Of a stretch of 64,000 nucleotides of DNA, positions 22,401 to 37,600 are shown one piece after another. The stretch's first letter is position 1; every line of letters begins with the position of its first letter. The stretch is from NCBI RefSeq assembly GCF_020740795.1, contig NC_067285.1, positions 77,848,342 through 77,912,341 on the forward strand, in the 5' to 3' direction. The DNA is from Apus apus (Eukaryota; Chordata; Aves; Apodiformes; Apodidae). The notes beneath the pieces are model-generated. The model saw only the letters and a program-made list of their open reading frames with translations. It had not been told where the DNA came from and did not search any database. Position numbers and translations under genes: made by a program.

Positions 22401-25222
22401 ACTGCTTGCCTCCACGCGAATGTCAGGTCTTAGTTTTCTATGTTTCTAGATCCTCCCTGGCTGGTGGAAAGGAACCCTTTTACTTCTATGTGCCTCAGTA
22501 AGATGCACAACATACCTGGTTATGGCTACACCATACGGCTAGAGACACGTTCCACCTTGTCAAGCCGTAAGGTATTTCAGTGTTTCACATTTGCTTTATG
22601 GCACCTGAAAGCTTGTAGTTCTGGTTTGGTTCAGCGGACATACTAAAAATAAGAAGAGCCTTACTAATCTAAAACTTGTAAAGCATCCCAGGTCCTGATC
22701 AGGACTGAACTGGAGGGTAATTAAACAAGCAATTGTGGTGACAGATTAGAATTAGGGTAGTTTCCACTGGCAGAACCAGAACAGCACACCTGTGAATCCT
22801 GCTGGTATATGCCAACTCTCCTCTAGGCATTGCCTGTTCATTTCAAGGGGTGTTTTAAAGCCCAGCAGGCTGGCAGAGAAGCTCTTATGCCACCTCATGT
22901 CATTGACTGCGATGCCTGCGAGCTGGTCGCTTGCCATCCTGGTGCTGGAGTAAGCAATGCAGAATCTGTTTTAAAGTGGTTTGTTAAGACATACTGAAAT
23001 ATTAAAATTGCTACCAGAGTCCAAGTCCTTTGCTGAACTATTTCAAGAAAAAGCAAAAATAAAACAATAGATATGGGCTTACTACTAACAAATAAGAACA
23101 TTCCTTCTTGAAAAAATGCTGTTTGCAGCAGCCTTGCCCTTGTATTTTTAAGTACACACAACTATATGCAGTGTGTGTGTGGTATGTGTGCATGTGTCTG
23201 TGCAATACATAGCTTGAATTAAGGCCTGATTATTTTTTAAACTTGCTTATCAGACCGCACGTCTCATTAATTTTTATTCAGCTCATAGTTTATTTTACTT
23301 TGCTTCTCTTTCTCTTCACTCTTTTTTTCTCTTTCTACTATATTTTTAGATTTAAATATATGTGTATACACACAGAGAGATAGAGTAAAATAATTGCTCA
23401 TGGGAAATCTTGAAACCCTTTCCCTTCCCTAAACAGCAACAAGAGGTTTACATTTATAAATGGGGAGCTGGGGCTGGGAGTCAGAACGCTAACACACGAC
23501 AGCAGTGAAGTTAGACAGATAAATTTTTCAGTTCTTTTATCTAGTAAACAGCCTAATGATCAGCATCAAAGGCTGAAGAAAGAAGCCATTCTCCTCTTTT
23601 GTGCCAGATTGAGAAAGAGTGGGGTCTTTTACATCTCATATGGGAGATATGAGAAGCCTTTGAATGGATCATTGCTTTTTATGAGTAGTAATGAGGTGAG
23701 AAGTATTCTAGTGTGTGGCACAGGCCTTCATTAAAAGCGTGAAACAGAATGGCTTATGGTTAAAAGGAGTAATTTGTTCTAACATACTTGCTAAATTGTG
23801 CTGTAACCATGCCAGGTCACTGGATTATATTTTCCATAGGATTCCCGAATGCATTTGTGTGTAATTATTCTGCCTGTACCGAGTTCAGGGATTTTTCCAA
23901 AGACTTGTGCTAACTAGTTGACAACACTCATTCCTTTACTGGAAACTTCTCTCAATGCTGTATTTTAAGAGGTGTGGAAGAGCCTAGATTCTGTTGCTCA
24001 AGCCTATATTTCCTCAAAAGGATAAGAACCACCAACACAACATAAAATAAGCTTAACTGATCTGAAGGTCTCACTAACAATGAAAAAGCAGGAAAACCAT
24101 CCCCACAGTCTCCATCCTCAGTCAGTTAGGATTTTATTAGAGAGGTCCATGCACAACAAAAGCTGCTATATATTGCTGTCTCTTACAGTAGCATGTTTGA
24201 GCAGCCTGGCTTCCTAGAACACTGCTCACTCACTCCTCACATCAGAGCCGACAGCAAGAAACAATGATCGTCACTTTGGAAAATCAGCCACTTGTATTCT
24301 GGTGCTGCTGAGAAACATGATAATAATTATGCAGCAGCACAGATAACACAATTCACAAATGCATCTCCAAGTTCCTGTCATGCTTGAAGAGAGGAAACTT
24401 CAGTTATATGTGCAGTACTAATTTCTGCCTGGGTAATTTTTTTCAGAGTACAGAAAGAGGTAAAGTCCCTGGGAACCACACTCTTGAACTGTGAAAGACT
24501 GCAATAAATTACACTGGCAGCAGAATAGTTTTTCCAGGGCAGGTTATGTGCACAATAGGCATGCTTTATTCAGTAAAACACTTGTAGCATCCAGATCTGA
24601 CCCCTAGACATTAAAACAATGCAATCTGCTGAGGATTATGTGTCAGTTCAGGGGCAGAATAAGGAAGAGAATGCAGACTACAGGCTTCCCTGCTCCAGCC
24701 ACTGCATTGTGCCGCTGCTCTGCCCTCTAAACACTTCTCTGTTCCCAGCACTGACAGAGAAACTGCCTTCAGTTCTTCTCACGTAAAAAAAGCTCAGGTC
24801 TGAGTTTTCCACTTGATCCAATGTAGGAGTTACAGTTGATCAGGAGATTTTTTATGAAGCTTCTTTGGAAGGAAATGCTAAGTCATCTAAATAAAAAACA
24901 CAGAAATTATCAGCTTCAATCTATGTCAATTAAAACACACACAAAAGGGGGGAAATAGACAATGTGTCTGAGTTGTTTATTTATTATTATTTATCCTCAT
25001 TTTAGGACAAATAGCAATATTGAAAGAATAAATAATATATTCTTTATAAAAAGAATAAAAATCTTACAAAAATATTTTAATCAAGTCAAGTCCAGCTTTT
25101 GTTTGGAATTCACATTGATGAAAAAATGCTATTCCAATTGTTTGCTCTGAGTCAGAGCAGGAAAGTGTTTGAAATCTCTGAGCTATGTAATTCCTAGCTT
25201 TGAACTAAAGGAAGGGACAGGA
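19466..25222. other. Unique non-coding DNA
   Basis: No gene recognised; open frames of 60-104 codons lack domains. A TG-rich stretch lies at 23171-23203. The rest is unremarkable AT-rich sequence. Confidence 0.55.
23171..23203. repeat. TG-rich simple repeat
   Basis: Imperfect (TG)n with interruptions (GTGTGTGTGTGGTATGTGTGC and onward). Confidence 0.8.
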
Positions 25223-25258
25223 CTGTGTGTGTCTGTGTGTCTGTGTGCCTGTGTGTTT
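25223..25258. repeat. TG-rich simple repeat with CTGTGTG periodicity
   Basis: Tandem TGTG blocks interrupted regularly by C (TGTGTGTGTCTGTGTGTCTG), giving an imperfect 8-bp period. Confidence 0.85.
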
Positions 25259-25778
25259 GGCACAGTTTGGCACAACTAAAATATGAGGGCTGTGCTTAGA
25301 GCCATATGCTTCCTCAGAAACTGATAAAAATTGCATGTGTATAACTGATGGAGAATTTGTTCCATGATGTTAAGACAGCTGAGTTAAGTACAGTTTCTTT
25401 AAATCAGCTTACTATATCTTCTTATGCAAATCAGGAGGCTAGTCCACTTTAACCTACTTAGATGAATGGTAAGATAGATAATTTTGTGAATAACATGAAA
25501 TCAAATCCTATTACAATTTGTCTTCTGAGCATCAGTCACTTAGAAAATTGAGAAACAAATACATTGTTTTCTCCACATATTTTTTAACCATATTGTGAAA
25601 TATAGAAGACTTCAATGCCTTATGCTGATCAACAAGTGCTGGGGTCATTCCTCCTAATTGTATCCTTTTAAAATGTCGGTGACAATGATTTAAATTGCTT
25701 ATTTCAATTATTTGAGAAAAACTAGAATAAAGTAAAGAAGTATAGTCAGCCTTACTTAAACAGCCACTTTTCCAAAAG

Positions 25779-25876
25779 TGTGTGTATATATGAGTGTGTA
25801 TGTCTGTATATGTACAAGTATAGTGTATATATATTATTATATATGTGTATGTATATTATTATATAATGTTTATACA
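25779..25876. repeat. Mixed (TG)/(TA) low-complexity block
   Basis: Alternating purine-pyrimidine sequence of TGTG and TATA with an internal near-duplicate of about 24 bp (TGTATATATATTATTATATA and TGTATGTATATTATTATATA). Likely a decayed compound microsatellite. Confidence 0.85.
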
Positions 25877-28628
25877 TTACACTGTTTGAACAATCAACAA
25901 AATACAGTCTTAGATTTCCCTGTATGTTAGATTGTTTTTCCTAGATTTTCAGGCAGAGACGTTAAGTGACAGGACAAGATTGGGAAGTATGTCACTAGAC
26001 ATCTGGAAATTTTAAAAGGCCAGTCAGTGGCTATATTTTCTCCCCAAGTGAAGAAACTCATCCAGGTTCTTACAATGATGGGGTGAACTTAGATGGTGAA
26101 GGTTTCAAAGGATGCCTCTTGAGAAGTATTGTCTACTTGCTTATGGGGAAGATCTGAATCACTAGCATTGAAAAATCTTTGGGGATGAATAATAAGATAA
26201 ATATGTCTTCAAGCGAGATTTGAATGCTTATGTCCATGCTCTCTAAAGTTATGGTACTAATAGAAATTGTCAGTTGTTGTGTGTTATGAATTGCAATTTT
26301 TAACATATGTTTTGGAACTAGTGCTTTCTCTGTGGCTTTAAATAATGTTCAAAATAAGAGCTCTGTTTTTTATTGATGTCTTGGAATTTAGGTTTGGCCA
26401 ACCTTGCAAACACCTACAATGAAAATTAATTTTAAACCAAAACTGACTGGAATATAATGCTACTAGGTTGTGAGTAGGTTGACCTTCCCCTTTTTCCCAC
26501 TTCAGCTGCAGACTGGCTTTGAAACCATTTGTTTGAAAAAGCTTATTCCATGAATAATTGCTTAATTGCTAATTGCTTAAGAGAGAGAACACGAGCAAAC
26601 TGAAATAACTTGAGGCTATTTGGGAAACAGGAAAATGCAATAGTCCGTAGATATGTCAACTGGAAGGCAGAATCCTGACCACAGTTTGGAGCTGTGGAGC
26701 CAAATTTGCCCATGAAGACTTAGGAAATGTTGGTCCCCAGTCCTGCCCTGATCTCTGAGACAGTATTCCTATAAATATATATATTTTATATATAAACGAA
26801 AGTTTTTAAGTTTGCAAGGGACTCTCATAATCTGATGAGGACCATAAATGCTACTATTAATACCTCTTTTATTAGCAATCAATAAAAAAAGCAGGAATAC
26901 AAGCATTGCAAACAGTCTTGCCCCAGTCCTCAGTTTCTCTTTAAAGTGTGTGTACAGTTCTGAACAGTTTTTTATATATGAGTTTCACAGAGTTCAAATG
27001 ACTTGATGGTATTCAAACCCCTTATTAACAGGAAAAATCTGAAAGGGATATGGTTGTGTATATATAGCTGCTTTGTGCAATAACATCATAAATTACTCCA
27101 AACATACTTTGATTAACCTTGAGCCAAATTACCTACAATCATTTGTTCACCTATTTCTTTGTGGGACCTAGCAACAATTGTTAAAAAAGCAGTGTCAGAA
27201 GGGAAACAAATTTACAGTGAGTCTAGTCACCATGCTGCTTTTAGGAATCCGTGTCCATGTCCCATTATTCCTATCTGTTCATAAAGCATCACACAGAAGA
27301 GGAGCGTACATGTCCACCATGTTTTTCTCAGATAACCAAAATCCTTCTGCTTTCTTCCTACTGCGAGCCCAATGCACTACCCAGAATCAACCTAACAATC
27401 AGAAATAAATTATAGACGGCTCTTTGTTCCTCTAATTTTGTACAGGACTGGATTTTTAACTTGTGTTATTTTTTGCCCAGCACAAGTTTCTCAAGAAGAC
27501 AATTGCATTCTTTAAGGTGACTGATTACATCTGCTGAAAGTTTTATTTATTTGCTTTCTTCCCATGTCTCTTGCCTTCAGACCTAGGGCAAATCTTCAGC
27601 TGGCAGGCCAGGCTCCATTCAGGCTTTCCAGGACTGCTTTTTGGGTTTGGGGCCCCAGTACTGCACCATGACTCCTGCAGGGAGCCACAGCCTTGTATTG
27701 CCTTAACCTCTGTGTGCTGCCAGAATCTTTGATTTAAATGCCCAAAATTTTCTTGCTCTCTGAAAGGCCTTAGTATGTGCTGAAAAATCCAGTTGGCCAG
27801 TGTAACTTTTTGCAGATATAACCAATTTAGTAGATTCATTTTGTATGAGAAACTTAATTTCTTGCCCTTGTCCTCTGTGCATGCATATAAGGTAGATCTC
27901 ATCCAAATTCAGAGCGGTGTGGGTAGGGAGCTATTTGCACTCCAGCAATCCCCTTCTGCTGTTGTTGTGCATTTATGAACATTCATGACCTGCTGACTCA
28001 GTAGCAGGAAAGGGTAAGGGGACCAGAGTAAGAATTAGCACAATCATGGTTTTGACCATAAATAGGTAATCTCTGTCCTGGTACTAAACTTTTTATTTAT
28101 TTCTTTCTTTCCGGCCCTTACAAAAGTTTGCTTGACCTAAAAAATTCCTTTCTGCAGGTCTGGAAAAACTGAAAGTCTGAGCTGTGGAACAGGATGTTTC
28201 TCTATTAAATTTAGGATGAAACCTAAACCTGTTGCTGAGTACTTGGAGGTGTCAGAGGCTGGAATCAACTGCAGGAATCTCCCTCTCTAACCTGCCTGGG
28301 TCAACACACCTCAGCTCTCTGAACAGAAGCTGCAGGTTAGAGTGTCTCCTTGAGTTTTTGTCCTTAAAGATACATTTAAAGCAAAGAAACTTCTGTGACT
28401 TCGCATGTAGATAGTGCCAATATTTCACCAGTGTGTTATTCCTCTAACTAGAATCCCCAAAGTGTGGAGTGCAGTGAGAAAAATAAGACATAGCACTAAC
28501 TAAAAGTGTGAAATGGAAAAGTAGCTACAAGAAACGGAAATAATTCCAACAGGAATAATTTTCCAAAACTATTGTTCAGTTAACAAATACAAGAAAATGT
28601 AACAGTCATTGAAAGGGAAAATTACTGC

Positions 28629-28670
28629 TGCGCTTTTTTTTTGCTTTGCTTTTTTTTTTCTTCCCCCTTG
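28629..28670. repeat. Polypyrimidine tract
   Basis: Mostly T with C and three G interruptions (CGC, TTGC, TTTGC), ending TTCTTCCCCC. Low complexity only. Confidence 0.7.
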
Positions 28671-31600
28671 TTGAATGAATTGTAATTTGAGAACAAATCT
28701 GTGCTTGTGGAGGTTTAATTCCTGTCTTGGGTTCATAATACCATATCTCATATCTCATATCATATCCTATAATACCAAATCAAATGAAGATTTCCTGGTA
28801 GGGACAGTTGGACTGACTGTGCCCTGTAGCAGTGGGGAACAATGGGGAGACTGTGCAGAATATGGAAAGGTATGAAGTACTATACATTGTTCTGGCCTAC
28901 TGAAATAAAAGTACACGAGCCATTGCTTAACTTCTAATTTCCCATAAAGGCTGAACTATTCTAGTTTGTTTGTTAGTATTTTTCTTTTAAAATGCCTAGA
29001 GGAAATTATTTTTTATAAAAATGACAGTTAAGCCTGACACTCCATCCTTAAGCTCCTACTTGTGCCTTGTAGATCTAGCACATATGGTACAGTATGTTAC
29101 AACCAGTTGCTAATTGGGCTCCCTGCATGCATAGCTATTAAGGTCAACTGAATCTAATGAGGACAGCTCAAGCTTTAAATCCAAAGGATATGTGCCCTTC
29201 TGCTGATTGCATACAGCTTCCTTTGCTACTAGTGAGAGTAAAGTGAACTTACGGAGAAAGAAGAGGCTCCTAGCCAGCTTTGTTATTATTCATAACTCTA
29301 GTAAAATAATTTTCCACTTATAAGTGCATTTGGAACTATACATAAGAAAGTGCAAGGTCCACCCCTCAGCTGCTTTGAAGCAGAAGTATATATACTTTGT
29401 GTTATATACTGACTTAATCTTTACATTTTTTGTCTTAGATTTCTTTTCAATATGCTTAGATTAAAATGAAGTATAAAATTAGGAAAACAGAAATTGCAAT
29501 ATTTTAGAATGTTTTAGAACACTGTGTTAATCTTGTTGATTCTGGCATACAGCAATAGAGTATTACTTTTAGCAAGCTGACTGGATGTGAGAGAAAACTT
29601 AGGAAAATCCATCAGAACTGTCTAATGATAAAAGTCTGCTAATCTACATTCAATCTTGACAGTGGCTGTATAGTCTATTTGTTTTTTAGAATATTGTTTT
29701 GTGAACATCCTGCCAATAGAGTGTGAACCTCTCATACATCATAAGCTTGACTATCAAAGTCAACAGAAAATCTCCCATTGCTCCCAAATGTCTATATTAA
29801 TAAACTGTGTAAACAAAACAGTCATGGATACCTCACTGGGTTTGAGTCTTATGGAACTGTTGCTGATTAAGGGGTCTCTTTACTTAGCATTTGTCTTTCA
29901 CATTTATTTTTCAAAGTATTTCCGTAACAGGCCAATGTGACTGAAGTTTCCTGACCCTCTGCCAGTCACAATATAACCTTCAAAGGAAAGAGATAACCTC
30001 CCACTGAAGTAAGCAACAAAGAAATGTTCTTCAGAAGAAAATCTAGTAAAATTCAAACAGGGAGTGCAAAACTGGAACTGTTTTTGAGAGCCAAATACTG
30101 AGATTAATTTAACTCTTTAACTGGTTAGCCCCATAGCAAAGAGGCTGATTTAAATCAGAGTTCCACCTACCAACTCTGCTGCAGGGAGCAAAAGAAGTGT
30201 GAGATAAGGCCTTCTGTGGCAGATTCTTTGAAAGGCAGTGAGGAGCAACAATCTTTCTGCTAGAACTGCTTGATGTTTATCAAATGGGAAGAGCTGAGAT
30301 AAGCAGGACCTGAATCCTTGTTTTCATTAGAACTGAGTGAACAGTGAAGCCTTAGTCCCTTGAGTCATTCTGACACACCGATATTTATTTTCATCCCAAA
30401 TCATGATGAAGTTTAGAATATCACATTTTGTGGGATTTTTTTCTTTTTAGAAATGAAAATTCCAAAATAACATGATTTTGAATGACAGATTGTTTTGACT
30501 GCATATGCTTATAGTGCTACACCACCTCATGAGCGATGTATCCAGATCCCTTGTGCCCAAATTCTTTCCATGACCAGGTTTCTGGCTGGATGACATTTCT
30601 TCTCGTGCACCAGATGTAATGTATCTTGATCAAAGGAATGACCGCAGAGAATAATAGAAAGTGTTGCAGGAAATGCTACTTCAGCGACAGCACCTATGAC
30701 AACTATGTGTCTCCATTTAAAACCCTCAAAGATGATAACCTCTACGTGTTTTCTCCCTAGATGAATAGCAAAATTATGCTGTTTAACTGGTGAGAAAATC
30801 AGCTAATTTCAAGTGCTATAGTCAATAGTGTTACCAAATCATCACTAGATGCTTTGCCTATTTTCAACATCCATTTTTACTTTTTTTGCTAATAGTATTT
30901 GCGTAACTTCCTAGAAACTTCATCTTCTAGATAGAAAACTGAAGCGCTCTGTCTTTGCTGCATGGTGGGAAATTCTTTCTTTTTTAATTTTGTTTAAATT
31001 CTGAAGGAAAGCAACTCAGACTCAAGCTGTGGATAGCCCTTGTACAAAGCATAGGCAACACTTTTTTCTGCTTTTGAGTAACCTCCAGGAGCATGTGTGT
31101 TCATTTGGAATATGTAGCTGCAAATATTGGTCACACCCTCGCTACCTTATTTGAGGGGAGGAAGACTAATCATTAATCTTTGCTAAATGCCACAAGAACC
31201 TACCTTTTTTTTTTTAACCAGCACCAGCCTTGATTCACAGATGTGAAACCAAAGAAGCAACTGCTGTCCTTCTTGCCTAATATTTGGTGTAGATTTCTAA
31301 GCAAAATGCCTTGTTTCCTCTCATGAATCAAATGGCATTTTATTTGTGTGGGTCCAGTGCTTTCTGAAGTCTGGAGGAGGAAGAGCGGGGAGAGACTGTG
31401 CAATAAATGACAGTTCAGCAGTATAGCCAATTGTGATCACAGAATCATTGTAATCTGGAAATTATTTTGGATTTAGTCACATTTTATTGTGCACACTAGA
31501 AATGCAGATTAATTGACTATTTTTAAACAAGCTTCCTCAATTAATAAATTCACTTAAATTTACCAGCTTTGTGGTAGGAAGGTTGTCTCATTCTCTAACA

Positions 31601-34600
31601 GAAGCTAATAATACAGATTTAAGCTGAGACAACAGATACAGTGTTATGAGAAATGCCTAAAAATGTCTAAAATTAAATATTGTGCTTGATATTTTTTCCT
31701 TGTCCAACCATTTAAAGTTATGTTGTGGTGGTAAAAACAAGGGAATATGGAAAGAGAAATGGGGAAGAAATCCCAGCTTGTATCTTTAAAGCTCTGGAAT
31801 GGTGTAAATTATTACAGTGGTTTCACATTTTCATGGGATCAAGGCAACAACAGTAAGCTCATAAAAAAGATACCACTAATTATGCAGAGGAGAAGCCATA
31901 AAGTCACTGGTGGAAGCATGTTTTATATTCATGAACACATCATTAAAATTTTAAGACGCACTATCAAATTCTACATTTTAATACTACACCCAACAGCATT
32001 AAACCCTCCCAATAAGAAAATCAGATTGTTAATGATCGTGTTTGTCACACAGGTTTTATATGTCTGCCATTGAAGCAGATGTGGATTTTTCTGTTCCTGG
32101 ACAGCTTTTATCACTGGACAATTAAAAACAATTTTTATCCAAACAGTTTACAGAAAAATTAAATACAAAAAGAAAAGAAAATCACAAAAAAACCCCACTT
32201 GGGAATGTTTAATTGTAGAAATATTTCAATCTACCTGATCACATAAAGATGTTTTTATAGCATTGTCAATTTGTTTTTATTTCTCTTGTATTTTCTTTTT
32301 CAATTAAAAAGTCATTTGAAAGTAAAAGGATAGTGATTCAGGCAGGCTGCAACCCGGCATGCAAATGTTAGGTATTTTAAAGGAATCTTTAAATTAAACA
32401 TGGCTTAAATACAGCCATTTAAATTAAGAGAAAAATCTAATAAGACATATTTCAGACTCAGGTGCTCGGTTCAGTCTCTTGGAAGACCTAAGAGTGCCCT
32501 TAATGATTTTCATTGCCACCATGAAGTGACTGAGGCTACTGTGAAAATACACATACGAATTTTAAGGGCCCAAATCCTTCGATATAGAAAGAAGCTCAAC
32601 AGATGGTAAATAGCTGAACTCTTGTTGAGACATCAACAGGATGGGTGAACCTTTCAATGCTGATCCTTGTAACCTACAGCAGAGCCTCCTGTTTGAGGGT
32701 CTGGGCTAAGAGCTGCATGTAGCTGTGCTGTCGCATGTTCATACATGGTGTCCCTCCCATACCTCTGCTGTGGAAAGCTCTGCCTTACTGTTCCGTTCCC
32801 CTCTACTTGAGTGCAAACTGTGTTACTTGTAACGTTTTGGACCTCTAGAAGTAAGCCCCCTCTAGGAAGAGTGGGCACAGTCAAGCAAATTAAGAGTAAT
32901 TCTTATATACCATTGTGAGTAACTAGAGCCTCAAAAACTTAAAGCTGCACTTAAAGGACAAATTTTTAATATTTTGTTAAACCTTATCAAAATAACTAAA
33001 CTGTTTTCTCTCAAGTTAATCACTATATGATGTCCAGGTTCCAGCTAATACCATAGCTGAACATTTATTTATCTGACAAAACGTCAAGTGAAAGTTTCAA
33101 TTATTAACATGAAATGGTTGCAGTGAATTCTGCTACGACTCAGTGAAGACTTCTGCTGCAAAAAAATCTGTGGTTCAATGTGGCCTAATATTAGGTCTTT
33201 TCTAAACCTTGTTTTCTCCAGAGCCAATATTTGGCCTACACTATCTGCCAGCATCTTTATAATGAGAAGCACACATCTAAAACCTCTCACAACTCTCAAA
33301 ATTTAGGAGTAAATATTTTTAAATTAAAACCGTATGCTAAGCAGTGCAGATTTGCTCGTGCAGATGTTATTTTTGGCTCATTTTCTTTAACTGATTCGTA
33401 ACCAATATACTTCATTCTAAGTTTCCACATCTATTATTATTCTAAATACACAGACATAGTAAAGTATGTTACTGGCATAATATCTCAAGATATTGGAGGC
33501 AATTTTCTACTTTGCAGCAAAATCGCCACTAAAATTCTGTGAATAAAGTATATCCTCAGGACACTATGAGCAGCAAAAGTGAGAAAAAAGAGAAAATGGA
33601 GTCAGAATACTTACATAGAGAATGGGACAAGAGGGACCATTTTTCTTGAAATTCTACACTCCACCTCTCTCAGGAGGCTCACACTGTCCTTTGACACTTA
33701 ATTCTCGATTGCACCGTGTAGTTCTGCAAGAAAAGTACAATCATGTCAGCTTTTGGGTTTTGTGTTGATGGTGCTCTCACATTAATTCCAATTATTTAGG
33801 ATTCGAAACAATGTCTATTTTTGCTGTGTAAGTGCATGCCCATTATCCAGAGTGTCATCCTTCTCTGGAAGGAACTGAAGTCTCTGGTGAAAGTCACAGT
33901 TTTCCACACTGTTAATTCTTAATTAATTAAAAATTCTGGTTATGAGAGACCTTGTTTTCAGCCTTATTATGGTGGCCAAGGGTTTATTAAGGAATGGATC
34001 ATGCATTATTTTTTTTCCATAAATTGATCTAATTAGCCTTATTCCTTTAAATGTTGGCTGTTCTAGGGATCTTGAAACCACATTATCTCTGAAGAACTTG
34101 GGTAGTGTTTTTTGCTTTGTGGATGGTAGTATATTAACATATTTTCTGCATTTCAGGATAGTGTTCAGAGTGGACAGTACAATGACAGAAGGCTTAGAGC
34201 ACAAAGATGCTATCCATGCCATCTAGGATGGTTTGTTTGGATATTTTCCTTAAAGACTAAAATTGTCAGTTTGTTCTTAGTTCAATCATGAACAGATTGT
34301 CTTCTTTCATTTAAATAAAGTGAACAGTGTGTGATTAAACTATTCTGACTGTTGTGAAATACTCTGTAAGTAAATATTTTTAATTTGCATACCATGTAGG
34401 TTTAATACAGGACTGATTTTTAGCCCAAAACATACTTCAGGAATTGAAATACTAAATAATTGTAACACTAGGCGAAAAGGATTTTTTTAAGCAAGACAAG
34501 AAATGTGAAATCAGAATGGGAAGCTCCTCAGCCACAGACATGAAGACAAAATAATAGACTAAAATAAATTAATTATATATGACCATCTACGGGAAATCTC

Positions 34601-37600
34601 AAGATAGGTTTAAAAAAACATCTGGGCACAAAGGATCCAATCCACTAAACACCTACTGATTTTGTATACTACTATAAGTAGGCCCACAACTGGTAGAGAA
34701 CTGATCAAGTAAACAAGAAAGGCAGCTTTTGCAGTATTGGGTCTTTTGGCAAAACTGCATAGGGTTTGCAGATTTCCAATTTTTATGTCTCGAAACATTT
34801 TTGTTTGATGTCTTGCTGTTATATTTCACCAATTATAACAGACTTGTAGAAGATACTTTCCTATCCTTGATGCTGAAACTGCAATTTGGTAACTTTTTGA
34901 AATTTCTTTAATTACTAGCAAGCTATAAAGAGGGAAGACTAAGTTGCTCTGGTGTTCTTACATCTTTTGAAATTATTTTCACAAAATTGTGGATGTTTTG
35001 CAGAGTGTCACATTTTTTTGAAAAGAAACAAACCCAAACCTGCAAGTCATTCATTTTTATGCCTTCTGGAACAAAAGAGAAACATGCAAGTGATGGAAAA
35101 TGTCAAAACCAACGTTTTCACTGAATTGTTAAAAAAGTCCTGATATTTTGCTGAGAAAATATTCAGGAAAAAAAACCCTTTTGAATGGCATGTTTACAGA
35201 CTGTCATTCCATAGCCAACCAGAATGATAAATATTTAAGACTGATCATTCCCTTTATCAAATCTAAAAATGACACCCTGATAGAGACACTAGCTAATCAG
35301 TCAGCAACTAAATCTAGGCATAATTTATCAGACAAACTTAATTAAATAAATTTTATCATGTGGATCGCACAAAACTAAACTCTACAATTAGGATTAATTG
35401 TTGCCTTCATAATTTTTAACAAGGTCAAGGGTTAAGTAGCCTTGGAGAATGATCTGACCTTTCATTGTGATTCTGCTCCCACCAAAAAATTTTGATTTCA
35501 GATTCACAGTTGTGGGTTTCACAGGAGATTGCTGCAAAGTATGCTTTGATACTGCATGGTATTACCTATGCCTAACTCTACCTAATCATGAAATATTCAG
35601 ACCTTAGCAAAAGAGCTGTTTTGAAAAGTAATGTGAAAATCATATTAATATGCAAATGTTTCCAAGTTTTGATGTGTTTTTTGCTACAGAATGGGAACTA
35701 AAGCTACAAAATCAACCAAATTTAAAAGAAAAAAGATAGAGCAAGATTAATGTTTATGTTTACAGGAAGTAGAGGCTGGAGTTAATATGGCTAGCTGAAA
35801 GTTTCATATAAAAAATATTTTTCTATGAAAAAATTAGTTATTATTTCAACTTTTCATGAAAATGCCCCTAAACAAAATGTTTTCAGCTAAAAACTTGTCT
35901 GGTTTTGGTTATATGGGAGGGAGGAGGTTGAGGAAGAATTAAAATTTTACAATATGGGCCTAGAAGTGCTCTTCTGCACTTGGTTATGTATATTTAAGAC
36001 ATATCTCCCTCCTGGCATGATTTGCAACACAATAATAGAGCAATGTTGAGAAACCCACACTATTGCTCTCTACTTAAATTCCCAGAATTGTCAATCTGGC
36101 AGTTCTCACAGGACAACATTTACATAATTTTTAAATTACAGACAATTATACAAAACCCTTCTTCATCAAAGGACCAGTTTCCTTCCCCACCCTCCCCCTG
36201 AAGTCAACAGCAAAGCGTCCTTTCTCAGCAGTGGAAATAAAAGTGTCTCAGTTATACTTACAGAAGAGTATTGTATGCTTAAAATCATTGTATTTTTTGC
36301 ATCTCCCTAATACTATGTATTTGAGAAAGTATATCCGTAATGGGGTTACTATAAACAGTAAGTATGAAGTCTTTGATGATAAGCACTATTCAGAGATAAG
36401 GTATATGGTGAATATTTATAGAACACTAAGAAATAAACGGGTAATGATGGGGTTTTATGTTTGTAAAACTGCTTAGATGAGATTAAAAGAAGTTCACCAG
36501 GAAAATTACCTATGGTTAGGCTGTTGGGGTTTTTTTGTGAAGTAAAATCATCATTTTCCTAAATGAAGGTAAATTGTAATTGTAAACCAAAGAAATCCAG
36601 CTTCCCTAGTACTTCCTTTCCATTGCCATCAACCCTTCAACTCCATGAGAATTACATTCTTTGCAACTGTTAGTATGAAACAGCACAGAATTGTTCTTAT
36701 CTGTCACGGGTACCGTGATTTTTTTTAACCAGATCGTGGACAGATGGGCAGACAGATGCAAATACAACTGACTTACTGTTCATATAATTTCAGACAGCAA
36801 TGTAAGCATGTGCATGCATATAGTATGCAACGTTTATGTGTAGGTCTGTGTATGCACACAAGACTTGTGACTGGCGTTTGGCAGGTAACTGAGACAAACA
36901 AGTAAGAGAGAGAACTCGATTGCTTTTTCTGTACTTTTTCTATAATGATTCACAAAAGTGTTCAGCTATAAAAAGTTAAATCCATGTGCTCTTTCTTTTG
37001 CTAAGGCAGCTGTTCATATGAAAAAAGAAAACAAACAAACCCAACAACTTTCCTTTGATTTTACTGCAGGACACATGCTCAGTTGCTCTTGTTGTGATGA
37101 ATAAATAATGCCCACGGTGCCATGTAGCAGTGGACCTTGCCCCTTTTTGTAGTTAACCAGCGAAAAAGGCTGCATCTGCTTATTCTCAGACATTAATGCA
37201 GCTAAAAGAATAAGACATCAGAGGCCTGCAAATGAGAAGGTCTTTTTAAATTTATAAAGCATTTGTTCCTGAATCCACCTCAGCCAGTTTGGGGAAAGCG
37301 CTTTTGGCACCAAGTCACCCTTCAGGGAAAGACTGATAATGATCACTAAAGACATGCTATGGGCTCCTGCCTCACTCACTTCAAAGACCTTCTCTCTTAA
37401 TCAACATTAAATCATCATTTTGCCCTGGATATAGGGACAGCTGTACACAATCTATTTGTTTTAAAACAGATTAGGAATGGTTTTTCTGCCAGAGTATAAG
37501 ATGCACAATAAATGTACTTTAAAGACATAACTGGGAAAAACATTGCTCCTTTAGTTAGCTGAGTCCTGATATTAGCTGAGAACATTCAACATCATCTCAG

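Noticed and set aside
27543..27902. 119-codon minus-strand frame as a retrocopy
   Set aside because: No known protein recognised, no poly-A tail and no flanking duplication seen.
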